This document shows, piece after piece, positions 36,401 through 51,400 of a stretch of 64,000 nucleotides of DNA. Position numbers and translations under genes: made by a program. The DNA is taken from contig JAQOWT010000013.1 of assembly GCA_030407085.1 (NCBI GenBank), positions 1 to 64,000 on the forward strand, in the 5' to 3' direction. The notes under the pieces were generated by a model, which had not been told where the DNA came from, did no database searches, and saw only the letters and a program-made list of their open reading frames with translations. This DNA comes from Trichopria drosophilae. Taxonomy: Eukaryota; Arthropoda; Insecta; Hymenoptera; Diapriidae. Positions within the stretch are counted from its first letter, which is position 1. Every line of letters starts with the position of its first letter.

Positions 36401-39400
36401 TTTAGTAATTTTTTTGGTAGTTTAAATAAAGGTGAAATGTGTAAGATTATTTTGGGGATGGGGAGTTGTATTAAGATGTTATGGTTCTGTTTTATTTATG
36501 TTTTTTTAGTTTGTATTAGGAAGGGTAAGTGGTAGATATTTTGGGGATTGGAAATGTTAAGTTAATGGGTTGGTTGGAGGGGTGGGGGAGTGTTTAGGAG
36601 TTGTGTTAGTAGTGGATTGGTGGGTGTTGGATTGTTGTAGGAGTGGGGTGGGGGGATGGTTGGTGGGATGAGGTTTGTGGAGTTTTGGTAGGTTTTTGTG
36701 GTATTGGGGTAGGTGAGGGTATGTTTGGGGTGTGGTGTAGGTGGGGATGTGGTGGTAGTTTGGTAATATGAGAGGTTTTGGTTTTTGTGGGTTGTAGTGT
36801 TGGTTTGTTATTGTAGAGGATATAAATTTGAAGGGGTGGTTTTGGAAAGGATATTATTGAGGTTTTGATTTGTTTAAGGGAAATTGGGTATGGAGAGGTT
36901 AAGGTAAGTGTAAGTATGTTTTTTTTTAGTTATGATTTTTGTATTTTATAGAAGGTGAAATGGTAAGGATTTTGGGGGATTGTGGGAGGGTGTAGGGGGG
37001 AAGATGTAGGTTAATGTTGTAGTTATTTTTTTAGTTGTAGTTAAGGATGGTTAGTAGTGTTGGATTTTGGGGGATTGGAAATGGTTAGGGGTAGTGGTTT
37101 GGTTGGATGGGTGGGGGAGTTGGGTTTAATGGTGGGCTTATTAGTGGATTGGTGTTTGGATTGTTTAAAGTGATGGGGGATGGGTGGTGGATTTAGGGTT
37201 TGTGGTAGTTTAGGTAGTTTTTGTGGTATTGGGATGTGAGGGGGGGTAGGTTTGGGGAGTGGGGTTGTAGTGGGTGATGTGGGGGGTATTGGGGTAGATA
37301 TGAGAGTTGGTGTTTTTGTGGGGGGTTTATGTGGGTTTGTTATTTGAGGAGATATAATGTTGTTAGGGGGTTTTGAAATTTTATTAGTGTGGAATGTTGG
37401 GGATAGGGGAAGTTGTAGATGGGGGAGAGGTATGGGGGAAGTGTAATTTGTGTTAGTGTAATGTTTTTATTTTTATAGGAATGGTGTAAAGGTTAGGGGG
37501 GGGGGATTTTGGGGGGATTGGGGAGGTGTATGGAAGATGTAGGGGTTAGGTTTGATTTATTTTTTTTATTGTATTTTGAGGTAGTGGTGAAATTTTGGGG
37601 ATGGGAAATGGTGAGTAGTGGGTGGGTTGGGGAATGGGGGTGGGGAGTGTTTAAGTTGTGTATTAGTGGATTGGTGTGGATATTAGAGTGTTGGGGGATG
37701 GGGTTGGTGGATGAAATGTGTGATTTAGGTAGTTTTTGTGGTTATTGGGGATGTAGTAGTTTTGGGGTGGGTTGGTATGTTGGATGTGGGTGGGTAGTTG
37801 GGGTAGAGGGTATGATGTTTGTTTTTGTGGGTTTTAATGTGGGGTTGGTTATTTGAGGAGGATAGATTTTGAAGGGGTTTTGAAGATTTATTAGGTGTGG
37901 ATTTGTTAAGGGGGAAGTTGGATGGAGAGGGTGGTTGGATGTGTAAGTTTTGTGGGGGTGTTATTTTTTGTATTTTATAGAAGGTGAAATGGTAAGGGGG
38001 ATTTTGGGGGATGGGGGAGGGGTTATGGGAAGATGTAGGGTATGTTGTAGTTTATGTTTTTTTAGTTTGGTATATTTGGAGGGTTAGTAGGTTGGGATTT
38101 TGGGGGATTGGAATGGGTTAGGTAGTGTTTGGTTTAGGGTTCGGGAGTGGGTTTAAGGTGATAGTTATAGTGGCTTGGGTGTGTGTGGATTGTTGTAGAT
38201 ATTGGGGAATGGGGGGGGGGGGTGTTTTTTTGATGAGTTTGTGGAGTTTATGGTTAGTTTTTGTGGTATTGGGGGATGTGAGTAGGTTTGGGGAGTGGGT
38301 TGTAGGGTGGATGTTGGTGTATTGGGGGTAGAGTATGAGAGTTTGTGTTTTGTGGGTTTGTATGTGGGTTTGTTATTGGGAGGAGGAATAATTTGTATGG
38401 GTATTGAAGGATTTATTGAGGTTTTGATTGGGGATAGGAATTTTGAGATGGGAGAGGGGTGTATGGAAGTTTGTAGTTTGTGTTTGTGTAAATTTTTAGT
38501 AGTTTTATAGGAGGTTGAAATGGTTAAGGATTTTGGGGATGGGGAGGTTTATGGGAAGATGTAGGTTATGTTTGGGTAGTTATGTTTTTTAGTTTGTTAT
38601 TAGAGGTTAAGTGTGTAAGTATTTGTGGATTGGTAAAGGTGAGGTAGTGGTTGGTGTGGAAGGGGGTGGGGGATGGTTTAGTGTTGTGTATTATTGGGAT
38701 TGGTTTGTGTGGATAGTGTAGAGTTGTGGGGGATTGGTTGTGGGGGATGAGTTTGTGGAGTTTAGGTATTTTTGTGTATTGGGATTGTGAGGTAGGTTTG
38801 GGGGAATGGGTGTATGGTGGATTTGGGTGGTAGTTGGGGTAGAGTATGAGATTTTGTTGTTTTGTGGGTTGTAGTTTTGGGTTTGTTATTTGAGGATGAT
38901 ATTTTTTTAATTTGTAGGGGGGTTTTGAAGGGGGTTTTTTTATTTTATTGAGGTGGGGAGGTGGGATAGTAGTTAGATGGGAGAGTGTATGGGAATGTGG
39001 TAAGGTTGTGTTGTTGTAATTTTTATGTATTTTATTAGGAGTTGATATGTAAGGGATTTTGGGGGATGGGAGGGGTGTATGAAGAGTAGGGGTTATGTTT
39101 GGGTTAGTTAGTTTTTTAGTTTGTATTAGGTGGTGGGTTAGTTGTGTAGATTTTTGGGGGGATTGGAAATGGGTTTGGGGTAGTGGTTGGTTGGAGGGTG
39201 GGGAGTGGGTTTAGAGTTGTGTAGTTGGATTGGGGTGGTGGATTTGTAGATGATGGGGGATGGGGTGGTGGGATGAGGTTTGTTAAGTTTAGTATTTTGT
39301 GTATTGGGGAGTGAGTAGGTTTGGGGGAGTGGTTTAGGTGGATGTGGGTTGTATTGGTAGATATGAGAGTTTGTGTTTTTGTGGGGTTGTAGTGTTGGGT

Positions 39401-42400
39401 TTGTTATTGTGAAGGATGGAGATAATTAGTAGGGGGGGGTTTGGAGGTTTATTGAGGTGTTGTGATTTGGGTAGGGGGTAGTTAAGATGGAGAGGGGTTA
39501 TGGAAGTGTAAAGGTTGTGTTTGTGGTGATGTTTTTGTAGTTTATAGAAGGTGAAATGGTAAGGAGATTGTGGGGAGGGGGGGAGGTGTATGGGAGAGAT
39601 GTAGGGGTATGTTTGTATTTATTGTTTTTAGTTTGTATTAGGAGGGTAAGGGGTGAGAGATTTTGTGGGGATTGAAAATGGGTTAGGTTGTGGGGGTTGG
39701 TTGGAGGGGTGGGGGGGAGTGGTTTAATGTGTGGTTGTAGTAGGTATTTTGGGGGTGTGATTGGTTAGATTGGGGGGGGAGGGTTGTGGATGAGTTTGTG
39801 GAGTTTAGGTAGTTTTTGTGTATTGTGATGTGAGTAGGTTTGGGGAGTGGGTTGTAGGTATGTGGGTGGTATTGGGTTGGAGGTATGAGAGTTTGGTGTT
39901 TATTGGGGTTGTAGTGTGGTTTGTTATTGGTGGAGGAGATTTAATTTGTAAAGGGGGGTTTTGAAGGATTTAATGAGTGTGGATTGGAGATTATGGGAAG
40001 TTTGGTATGGGAGAGGTTATGGAAGGGGTTATGTTGTGGTTGTGTTAGTTTTTTTGTTTTATAGGTAGTTAAATGTAAGGGATGGGGGGGATGGGGAGGT
40101 GATTGGGATGTGGGGGGGTTAGGTGTAGTTATTTGTTTTAGGGTGTATTATGTGGGGTAAGTGGTGAGAAGGGGGGGTAGGGGATATTGTGTGTGGTATG
40201 GTTTGGAGGGGTGGGAGTGTTTAGATTTTTTTGTGGGTTTAATATGGGGTGTTGGTTTTAGTGTGGTGGGGGTGGGTGTGGGATTGAGTTTGGGTAGTTA
40301 GGTAGTTTTTGTGTATTTGGGGATGTGAGGTATTTTGGGATGGTTGTAGGGTGGGTTGTGGGTGGTATTGGTGGAGGTAGGTAGAGGTTTATGTTTGTGT
40401 GGGTTGTAGTGTGGGTTTGTTTTGGTAGGAGATATAAGGTGTGAGGTTTGGAAATTTATTGGTGTGGGATGTGTTAAGGGGGAGTTGGGATATGGGAGAG
40501 GGGGGTATGGAAGGTTTAGGTTGTGTTTGTGGTTATGTTTTTTTTTTTATAGAAGGTGATATGGTAATGGGAGTGGGGGGATGGGGAGTTTTGAAGAGGT
40601 TGGTTATTTTGAGTTATTTTTTTTTAGTGTGTTTTAGGAGGGTAAGTGGTGAGAGATTTTGGGGGATTGGATAGTGGGTTAGGTATGGTTGGTTGGTAGG
40701 GGGTGTGAGTGTTTAGTGTGGGTTAGTAGTTGGGATTGTGGTTGGATTTTGTAGAGTTTGGGGGGGGATGAGGTGGTGGATGTTGTTGTGGAGTTTAGGG
40801 GGGTAGGTTTTGTGAGTATTGGGAGGTGAGGTAGGTTGGGGGGAGTGGGTTGAGTGGGGGGGGGGGAATGTGGGTGGTATTGGTTATATGAGAGTTGTTT
40901 TTTGTGGTTTATGGGGGTTTGTGATTATGAGGAGATATAATTTGAAGGGTTTTACGGATTTATTGAGGTGTGGATTTGTTAAGGGTAAGTTGGGATGGGA
41001 GAGGATTAGGGGAAGGGAAGGTGGTGTTTGGTGTTATTTTTGTATTGTATAGGGAAGGTGAAAGGGTATGGTTGTGGGGGATGGGGGGAGGGGTGTATGA
41101 AGTTGGGGGGGTTTTGTTGGGTAGTGATTTTTTTAGTTTGTATTAGATGTTTATGTGAGAGAGTGTGGGGGAATGGGAAATGGGTTTATTTAGGGGTGGG
41201 TTGGATGGTGGGTGGGTTTATGTGTGTTGTAGTAAGGATTGTGGTGTGGATTGGTAGAGTTGATGGGGGGATAGGGGGGTGGGATGAGGTGTGTGGAGTT
41301 TAGGTATTTTGTGGTTTGGGGGATTGGGTATATAGGTTTGGGGAGTGGGTTGTAGGGGTGGATGTGGGTGTTAGTTGGGGAGATATGATTGTTTTGTTTT
41401 TGTGTTTGATGTGGGTTTGTTATTTGTAGGAGGAATATAATTTTGTAGGGGGGGGTTTTGATATTGGAATTTTTATTTTGGTTGGTTTTGGGGGGGATTG
41501 GGGGAAGGTATTTTGAGGTGGGGGTGTTTGAAGTTAAGGTTGTTGTTTGGGTTTAGGTTTTGTTTTTTTTTTTTTGGGTTGTTTAGGTAGTAGGTGAAAG
41601 GGGAAGAGTGTTGGGGGATGGGGAGGGTTTTGAAGAGTATGGGTATGTTTTAGTTTTTTTTTTTGGTTGATGTATGAGGAGGGTAAGTGGTGTGGATTAT
41701 GGGGGGGATTGGTAAATGGTTTGGGTAGTGGTTGGTTGGAGGGTTGGGTAGGGTTTATGTGGTGTTGATGGATTGTGTGTGATGTTGTAAGTGGGGTGGG
41801 GGGATGGTGTGGGTTGAGTTTGTGGTAGTTAGGGGTATTTTTTTTTTTTTTTTTTGTGTGTAGTGGTGGAGGTGAGGTTGGGTGGATGGGGGGGGGGGGG
41901 TGTAGGTGTTGTGGGGTGGTATTGGGGGTGTGTATGAGAGTTTATGTTTTTGTGGGTTTAGGTGGTGTTTGTTATTGTGGAGGAGGGTTTTAATTTGTAG
42001 GGGGGGGTTTTGTAAGATTTATTTTGGGTGTGTGGATGTGTGAAGGAATTGTTGGGATGGGAGAGTTTGGAAGTTAAGTTGTGTTTGTGGTTTTTTTTTG
42101 TATTTTATAGAAGGTGAAAATGGTAAGGGGGGTATTTGGGGATGGGAGTGTTTGGGGAAGGTAGTAGGTAGGTGATTGGAGTTATTTTTTTTAGTTTGTA
42201 TTTGGAGGGTAAGGGGGTGGAGAGTTGTGGGGATTGGGAAATGGTTAGTAGTGGTTGGTTGGGAGGGTGGTGGGGTAGGTGTAGTTGTGTGTATTGATTG
42301 TTGTGGAGGGTTATGTGGGGGGGGATGGGGTGTGGGAGGAGTTTGTGTGTTTTAGGGGGTAGGGGGTTTTTTGTATTGGGGATGTGAGTAGGTGGGGAGT

Positions 42401-45400
42401 GGTGGTAGGGTGATGTGGGTGGGAGGGGGGTTGGGTTTTATGAGATGTTGGGGGTGTGTTGGTGTTGTATGTGGTTTGTTATTTAGGAGGGATTGAATTT
42501 GTAGGGTGGGGTAGGATTTAGTTGGTGGGTATTTTGGGGGGGGGGATAGGGTATGTTAGTATGGGTGAGGGTGTATGAAGTTAAGTGTGTGGTGTGGTAA
42601 TGTTTTTTTAGTTTTATTTAGAAGTGAAATGGTTAGGGGAGTTTTTGGGGATGGGGATGTGGGTTAAGATGTAGGTTATTGTTTGTAGTTTTTTTTTTTT
42701 GTGTGTATTAGTGGGTAAGGGGTGTGGAGATTTTGGGGATTGGAAATGGTGTTGGGTAGGGGTTGGTTGGATGGGGGGGTGGGAGTGGTTTAGAGTTGTG
42801 TAGTAGTGGAGTGGGTGTGTGGATTTTGTAGAGGTGGGGTGGGGGATGGGGTGGTGGGAATTTGTGGATGTTTATTAGGTTTTGTGTTTGGGATGTGAGT
42901 AGGTTGGGGTGTGGGGTGTGTTAGTGTATGTGGGTGGTAGTTGGGTAGAGTATGAGAGTTTGTGTTTTGTGGTTTAGTGTGGGTTTGTTATTTGAGGAGG
43001 GATAGAATGTTGAAGGTTTTTGATGGTAGTTATTAGGTGTGGATTGGGATATGGAAGTTGAGTTGGGATATGTATGAAGTGTAAGGGGGGTTGGGTTTGT
43101 GTAAGGTTTTTTAGTTTTATAGATGGTAAAAGGGTAAGTGATTTTGGGGGATGGGGGAGTTTAGGGGAAAATATAGGTTTATGTTTGGTAGTTAGTTTTT
43201 TTAGTTTGTATTAGGAGGTGGTTAGTAGTGTGTTTTGGGGGGGATTGTTTGTTGGTAGTGGTTGGTTGGAGGGGTGGGGGTGGGTTTAGAGGGGGGTGTG
43301 TATGTTTGTGGGGGATGTTTTAAGTGATGGGGGGATGGGTGGGTTGGGATGAGTTTTGAGTTTAGTTAGTTTTTGTGTATTGGGGGGATGTTAGGGGTAG
43401 GTAGGGTGGGGAGTGGTTGTAGGGTGATTTTTGTTAGTTGGGGTTGATATGAGAGTTTGTGTTTTTTGGGTTTAGTGTGGTTTGTTAGTGTGGAAGAGAT
43501 AGAATTTGTAGGGGGTTTGAAAGATTTATGTGGTGTGGATTGGGGGGGGTTAGTAGTGGAGTATGGGAGAGGGGTGGGAAGTATTGGGGTTGTGTTGGGT
43601 AAGTTTTTTGGTTTTTTATAGTGGTTATAAGGGTTGTAAGAGATTTTGGGGGATTGGGGAGGTTTTGAATTGTAGGGGGGGGGGTTATGTTGTAGTTATG
43701 TTTTGTTAGTTTGTTTTTGGAGGGTTAGTAGTGTGGATTTTGGGGGATTGGAAATGGGTTAGGTATGGGGTTGTTGGTGGGGTGGTGTGTTTATGGTGGT
43801 TTAGTTTATTGATTGGTGGGTTTGGAGTGGTTAGAGATGGGGGATGGTGGGATGAGGGGGGGGTGTGTGAGTTTAGGTAGGTTTTGTGGTATTGGGAGGT
43901 GTGAAGGTTGGGGGAGTGGTTGTAGGGTGAGTTGGGGTGGAGGTTGTAGAGTATGAGAGTTTTGTGTTTTTGTGGGGTTTTAGTGTGGGTATGTTTTTGT
44001 TGAGGATGGTTATTATTTGTTGGGTGTGATGGATTTATTTGGTGGGTTTGAGATTGTATGTTGAGGTGGGAAGAGGTTAAGGAAGTTAGAGTGTGTTGGT
44101 GGTAATTTTTTGTATTTATGTTAGGTTATTTTGGTAATTGATGGTGGGGGGGGATGGGGGGGAAAGTTATGAGTTATTTTGTGTGGGGTTGGGGGTAGTT
44201 ATTTTTTTTGTTGGTATTATGGTGGTATTTGGGTAGATTTTGGGGGATTGGAAATGGTGTTGGTAGGGGGGGGGTTGGAGGGTGGGTGTGGGGTTTATAT
44301 GTGTGTGTTTGTATGGGGGATTGTGTTGGTATTTTGTTATGGGGGGGGGTGGGGTTGTGGTTGAGGGGTGTGTAGTTTTTAGTTTGTGGTTTGGGGGGTG
44401 GGTGGTTTGGGGGTGGGTTGGTGGGGGGGGGATTTGGGTGTAGTTGGGTAGATTATGAGGAGGTTGTTTTTGTGTTGGTATGTTGGTTTGTTATTGTGAT
44501 GAGATATTATTTGAAGGGGGGGTTTCTGATGAAGATTTATTGAGGGTGTGGATTTGTTAAGGGGAAGTTGGGATGGGAGATTTAGGGGGGAAGGTTAAGG
44601 TTGTGTTTGTTGTATGTTTTTGTATTTTATAGGAAGGTTAAATGGTAAAGGGATTTTGGGTATGGGGTAGGGTGTATGGGAAGATGGTAGGTTATGTTGG
44701 TAGTTATTTATTTTTTAGTTTGTTATTAGGAGGGGTTAGTAGTGTGGGATTATTGGGGGGATTGGAAATGGGGTTAGGTAGTGGGTTGTTGGAGGGTGGG
44801 GGATGTTTAAGGGTGGTTGTAGTATGGGATTGTGTGTGGATGTTGTAGAGTGATTGGGGGGATGGGGGGTGGTGGGGATGAGTTGTGGAGTTTAGGGGTA
44901 GTTTTTGTGTATTGGGGATGTGAGATAGGTTTGGGGGAGTGGGTTGTAGGTGGGATGATGTGGTGTTAGTTTGGTAATATGAAGGTTTGATTTTTGTGAT
45001 TAGTGTGGGTTTGTTATTGTGAGAGGATGAAATGTTTGAAGGGGGGGGTTTTGATGATTTTATTAGGTGTGGTGTTGTTAAGGGGGGAAGTTGGGGATGG
45101 GAGAGGGTTAGGGGGAAGGTTAAGGTTGTGTTTGTGGTTATTTTTTTATTTTTATAGGAAGGTGAAATGGTAAGGGGATTTTGGGGGATGGGGAGGGTTA
45201 TGAAGCTGTAGGGTTATTTTTTATAGTTTGTATTAGGAGGGGTAAATGGTGAGAGATTTGGGGGGATTGGAAATGGGTTAGGGTAGTGGTTGGGTGGATG
45301 GGTGGGGAGGTGTTTAGATTGTGGTTTAGTAGTGATTGGGTGTTGGATTTTTAGAGTGTGTGGGGTGGGGTGGTGGGATGAGGTTTAGAGTTTAGGTAGT

Positions 45401-48400
45401 TTTTGTGTATTGGGGATGTGAGGGGGGGTTGGTTTGGGGAGAGTGGGTGTAGGGGTGAGGTGGTGGTTTTGGGGTTAGTAATGAAGTGGTTGTTTTTTGT
45501 GTTGATGTGGTGGGTTATTTGGTTGGAGGAGATATTTATGGGTGTTGTATGATTTTTTTGGTGTGGATTGTGTTTAAGGGAGTTTGGGATGGGAGAGGGT
45601 ATGGGGGAAGGTTAGGTTTGGTTGGGTTAATTTTTTTTTGTTTTTTAGGAAGTGAAATGGGGTATTGTGATGTTGGGGAGGTGGAGGGGTTGTATGAAGG
45701 AGGTTAGGTTATGTTTTTTAGTTTGGATTAGGTGGTAAGTTGAGATGATTTTGGGATTGGGATAATTGGGTTAGGTAGTGGTTGTTGGAGGGGTGGAGTG
45801 GTTTAAGTTTGGGGGGTGGTAATATGGATTGTGGTGTTTATTTGGTTTTATGTGGTGGGGGATGGGTGTGGGATGGAGTTTGGGGAGTTTATTTTATTTT
45901 TTGTGGTATTGGAATTGAGTAGGTTTGGGGAGTGGGTTGGTAGGTGGGGATGTGGGGGGGTAGTTGGGTAATGATGAGAGGTTTGTTTTTTGTGGTTGTA
46001 GTTTGGGTTTGTTTGGTGGTGGAGGAGTGTTTTAATTTGAAGGGGTTTTGTAGTTTTATTAGGTTGGATTTGTATGGGGAGTTGGGATGGGAGAGGTTGA
46101 GGGGAAGGTGTAAGGTTGTGTTTGTGTTTATTTTTTGGTAGTTTTATAGAAGGTGAAATGGTAAGGGATTTGGGGGATGGGGAGTGTTTATATGGGAAAA
46201 TTATGGGGTTTTGTTGGTAGTTATGTTTTTTTAGTTTGGAGTAGGAGGTAAGGTGGTGAAGATTTGGGGGGAGGGTAATGGGTGAGGTTGGGTTGGTGGT
46301 AGGGGTGTGGAGTGTTTTAGTGGTGTGTTGTATGATTTGGTGTGTGGATTTTTAGAGTGTGGGGGATGGGTGGTGGGGATTGAGTTGGTAGTTTTAGGAG
46401 GTTTGGTGTATTGGGGTATGGGTTAGTGTGGGAGTTGGTTGTTGGAGGTGGGGGGGTTTGGTTAGAGTAATGGTATGAGATTGTTTGTGTTTGTGGGTTA
46501 GTTGTGGGTTTGTTATTTGTGAGGAGGGATTTAGAATGTTGAAGGGGGTTTTGAAGGTATGGATTTAGTAGGTGTGGGTTTTGTTAAGGAATGGGATGGT
46601 GAGGTAGGAAGGTTAGTTGTGTTTGTGTGTGTTTTTGTTAGGTTTTAGTTTGGTGTATTGGGATGGGAGTGGGGGGATGGATGTTTATGGGGAAATGTGG
46701 TTATGTTTGTTTAGTTGGGATTAGGAAGTTAGTGTGTTGATGTTGGGGGGATTGGAAATGGTTAGGGGTAGTGGTTGGTTGGAGGGGTGGGGGGTTTGGT
46801 GTAAGTGGTGTGTTTAGTGTTGTGTGGTTGTGGAGTTTTATAAGTGTTGGGGGATGGGTGTGGTTGAGTTTGTGGAGGTATTATTTTTTGTGTATTGGGA
46901 ATGTGTGTAGGTTTGGGGATGTTGTAGGGATGTGGTGGTATTGGGTTTAGTATGTGTGGTTTGTGTTTTGTGGTTGTATGTGGGTTTGTTATTTGTGGTA
47001 TGTTTATTGATGGGTTGGTTGGAGTTAGGGTGGTGGGAAGTTGTTTGGATAGTTGGGTTGGTGAGTGGGTGGAAGGGATGTTGGTGGGTGTTGGTTATTT
47101 TTTTTGTTGATAATTGTGTGAAATGGTAATGGATGGTGGGGGGATGGGGAGGTTGGGAAGATGTAGGGTTTTGGTTGTAGTTATGTTTTTTTTGTTTGTA
47201 TTAGGAGGTATATGGTATAGATGGTTGGGATGGGTAATGGTTAGGTTGTGGTTGGTTGGAGGGGTGGGGGTGTGGTTTAAGTATGTGAGTATGGATTGGA
47301 GTGTGGATTGTTGTAGAGTTGGGGGGATGGTGTGGGTGGGTTTGGGGGAGTGTTTTAGTAGTTTTGGGTATTGGGGTATTGTGTAGGTGTGGGGAGTGGT
47401 GTAGTGATGTGGGGGTGGGTTTGGTATGTAGGTAGGTGTGTTTGTGTGGTTGTAGGGGGGGTTTGGTTTTGTGAGGAATTGTTTTTGTAGGTTGTTGTTG
47501 TGTTAGGTGGGGGGGTGGGGTTTAGGGTTGTTGGGTGGGTGAAGTTAGGGGAAGGTTAGGGGGTTGGGTTTTGGTTTGTGGTATTTTTTTGTAGTTTTAT
47601 TGAAGGTGAAATGTTAGGGGAGTTTGGGGGATGGGGAGGTTATGAAGTTTTGGTTATTGTTTGTAGTTTATTTTGTTTAGTTGGTATTTGGATGGTAAGT
47701 GGTGAAGATTTTGGGGGATTGGAAATGGGTTAGGTAGTGGTTGGTTGGTAGGGGTGGGAGTGGTTTAGAGTGTGGTGTAGTAGGTGGATTGGGTGGTGTG
47801 GATTTTTAGGATTGGGGGGGGATGGGGGTTGTGGGAGATTTGTGGAGTTTAGGTAGTTTTTTGTTGGGTATTGGGGATGTGAGTAGGTTTGGGAGTGGTT
47901 GTAGGGGGTGGATGTTGTGGTTATGGTAATATATTTGAGAGGGTTTTTTTATGTGGGTTGTATGTGGTTTTGTATTGTGGAGGAGATAGGGAAATTTGAA
48001 GGGTTTGGATGATTTATTGAGGTGTGGATTTGTTAAGGGAAGGTGGGATGGGAGAGGGTGTATGGAAGGGTTAATTTGTGTTTGTGTAATGTTTTTGGTA
48101 GGTTTTATAGGAAGGTGAAATGGTTAAGGGTATTTTGGGGGGATGGGAGGGGGTATGGAAATTAGGGTTTTATGTTGTATTTATGTTTTTTAGTTGGTAT
48201 TAGGAGGTAAGTGGTGGAGAGATTTTGGGGATTGGAAATGGGTTAGGTAGTGGTTTGTTGGAGGGGTGTTGATTGGGTTTAGAGGTGTGTGTTAGTAGTT
48301 GATTGGTGGTTTTGGATTTTGGTAAAATTGTGGGGGGATGGTTTGGATGTGGGTTGTGGAGTTTAGGTATTTTTTTGTATTGGGGATGTGATAGTGTGTG

Positions 48401-51400
48401 GAGTGTTTTTGTATGGTGGATGTTGGTGGTAGTTGGGGGAGATTAATATGAGAGTTGTGTTTTTGTTGTTGGTAGGTGGGTTTGTTATTTGAGGAGGATT
48501 AAATTTGAAGGGGGTTTTGGAAGGATTAATTAGTGTTGATTTGTTAAGGATAGGAAGTTGGGATGGGAGAGGGGTGTGAGAATTAAGTTGTGTTTGTGGT
48601 TAGTTTTTGTAGATTTTAAAGAAGGTGAAATGGTATGGTTTATTTTGGGGATGGGGGAGGGTGTATGGGAAGATGTAGGGGTTATGTTTTAGTTATTTTT
48701 TTTTAGTTTGTATTAGAGGTAAGTTGAGGATATTTTGGGGGATTGGAAATTGGTTTCGGTATTGTTTGGTTGGATGGTGGGGAGTGGTTTAGAGTTGGTG
48801 TAATTATGGGATTGTGGTTTGGTATTGTTTAGTTGGTTTTGGGATGGTTGGGATGAGGGGGGTTTTTGGGAGTTTTAGGTAGTTTTTGTTTTTTTTGGGA
48901 TGTGGAGTATGTTTGGGGAAGTGGTTTTATGGGATGTTGGTTGTTATTGGGTAGTAGTTAGATATGTAGTGATTTTTTTGGTTTAGTGTTGTTTTTTATT
49001 GGGGGGTGTGAGGAGGATTAGAATGTTGTAGGGGGGGTTTTGAAGGATTTATTGAGGTGTATTTGTTAAGTGGAAGTTGTGATGGGAATAGGTGTAGGAA
49101 GTTAAGTTGTGTTTGTGTTAATTTTTTGGTAGTTTATAGGAAGGTGAAATGTAAGGGGTGGGGGATTTTTGGGGATGGGGGTAGTTGTGTGTATGGACGA
49201 TTAGGTTTATGTTTGTAGTATATGTTTTTTTAGTTTGTATTAGGAGGTAAGTTGTGTTAGATATTTGGTATTAGGAAATGGGTTAGGCATTTTGTTGGTT
49301 GGATTGGTGTTGATTGTTTAGAAGTGGTTGTTTATTTAGTGTGGATTTGTGGTTTTGATTGGTTTAAATTTGTGGGGGGATGGGTGGTTGGATGAGGGTT
49401 TTTGGATTATTAGGGTAGTTTTTGTGGTATTGGGATTTAGGTAGGTTTGGGGAGTGGGTTTGTAGGGGTGATTTGGGTGTAGTTGGGTAGGAGTATGAGA
49501 GTTTTTTTTTTTTGGGGTTGTTAGTTTGGTTTGTTATGTGAAGTAGGATATAGATGTTGTAGGGGGGTTTTGAAGGGATTTATTAGGTGTGTATTTGGGG
49601 ATAGGGGAAGTTGAGAAGGGAGAATTGTATGGGAAGGTGTTAAGGTGTGTATTGTGGTAATGTTTTTTGTAGTTTTATAAGAAGGTGAAATGGTAAGGAG
49701 ATTTTGGGTATTGTGGGAGTTGTATGGAAGATGTAGGGTATGTTGGGGGTATATTTTTTTTTTAGTTTTTATGTAGGAGATGAGGTTTTAGTGTGTTGAG
49801 ATTTTGGGGGATTGGAAATGGGTTAGGTATGTGGTTGTTGGAGGGTGGGGAGTGGTTTAGGAGTGTGGTGTATAGTGTGATTGGTGTTTTATTGTTGTAG
49901 AGAGATGTGGGGGATGGGTGGTGGGATGAGTTTGTGAGTTTAGGTAGTTTTTGTGTTTTGGTATGTTTTGTGAGGTAGGTTTGGGGGGAGTTGTTTGTAG
50001 AGTATGTGGTTTGTAGTTGGGGTATTATATGAGAGTTTGGGTTTTTTTAGGGGTTGTAGTGTGGGTTTGTTATTGTGAGGAGGGGATATAATGTTGTAGG
50101 GGTTTTTAAGGATTTATTGAGGTGTGGATTTGGGATAGGGAGAGTTGAGATTTGGAGAGGTTGTATGGGAAGGTGTAAGGTTTTGTTTTGGTAATTTTTT
50201 GTAGGTTTTATAGGAAGGATAAATGGTAAGATATTTTGGTGGGATGGGTAGGTGTATGGGAAGGATTAGGTTATGTGTTTAGTTATTTTTTTTTAGTTTG
50301 TTATAGGAGGTGTAATTGGTGAGAGATTTTTTGGGGATTGGAAATGGTTAGGTAGTTGGTTGGTGTGGAGGGGGGTGTGGGAGTGTTTAGAGTGTGGTGT
50401 AGTATGGGGGATTGGTGGTGTGATTGGTTGTAGGAGTTTGATTGTGGATGGGGATGGTGTGGGATGAGAGTATGTGGATTTTTAGGTAGGTTTTTGTGTA
50501 TAGGGATGTTGAGTAGGTTTGGGGGGATTTTGTTGTTAGGGTGGGATGTGGGTGGTAGTTGGGGTAGAGTATTGAAGAGTTTGTTTTTTGATGGGTTGGT
50601 AGGGTGTGGGTTTGTTATTGTGAGGAGGGGGATAGGAATTTGAAGGGGGGTTTTGAAGGATTTATTGAGATGTTGATTTGGATTAAGGGGGAAGTTGGGA
50701 TGGGAGAGGTGTATGGAAGTGTAAGGGGTGTGTTTGTGGTTATTTTTTGGTAGTTTTATAGGAATGTGAAAATGGTAAGGGGGATTTTTGGGATGGGGGG
50801 GAAGGTGTATGGGAAGATGGTAGGGTTATGTTTTTTTAGTTTTTTTAGTATTTATTAGGAGGGTTAGTGGTGAGAGATTTTTGGGGATTGGAAATGGGTT
50901 AGGTAGTGGGGTTTGGTTGGAGGGGGTGGGGAGTGTTTAAGGGGTGGTTATTAGTGGGATTGAGGTGGTGTGGATTGTTTAAGTGTGGGGGGGATGGGTT
51001 GGTGGATGAGGGGGGGTTTGTGGAGTTTAGTTTTTTTGTTGAGGTTATTGGGGGATGGTGAGGTAGGTTTGGGGAGTGGGTAGTAGGGTGGATGTTGGTG
51101 GTAGTTTGGTAGAGTTTTTATGGAGAGTTTGTGTTTTTGTGGGTTGTAGTTTGGGTTTGTTATTTGGAGGAGGATATAATTAGTAGGGGGTTTTGAAGAT
51201 TTATTGGGAGTGTTGAGATTTGTGATAGGGGAAGTTGAGATGGGAAGAGGTGGTATGGAAGGGTTAAGGGTTGTGTTTGTGGTAATGTTTTTTTAGTTTT
51301 ATAGGAAGGATTATATGGTAAGAGTTTTTTGGGGGATGGGGGAGGTGTATGGGGGAAGATTAGGGGGTTATGATTTGTTATGTTTTTTTTTAGTTTGTAT

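Noticed and set aside
37509..37856. A 115-codon open frame in form B, and dozens of 60-109-codon frames in 13.8-54 kb
   Set aside because: The products are almost all G, V, W, L, M, C, R, E and D, as expected from a strand lacking C. Frames are not conserved from unit to unit because indels shift them. The - strand has essentially no ATG because + has no CAT.
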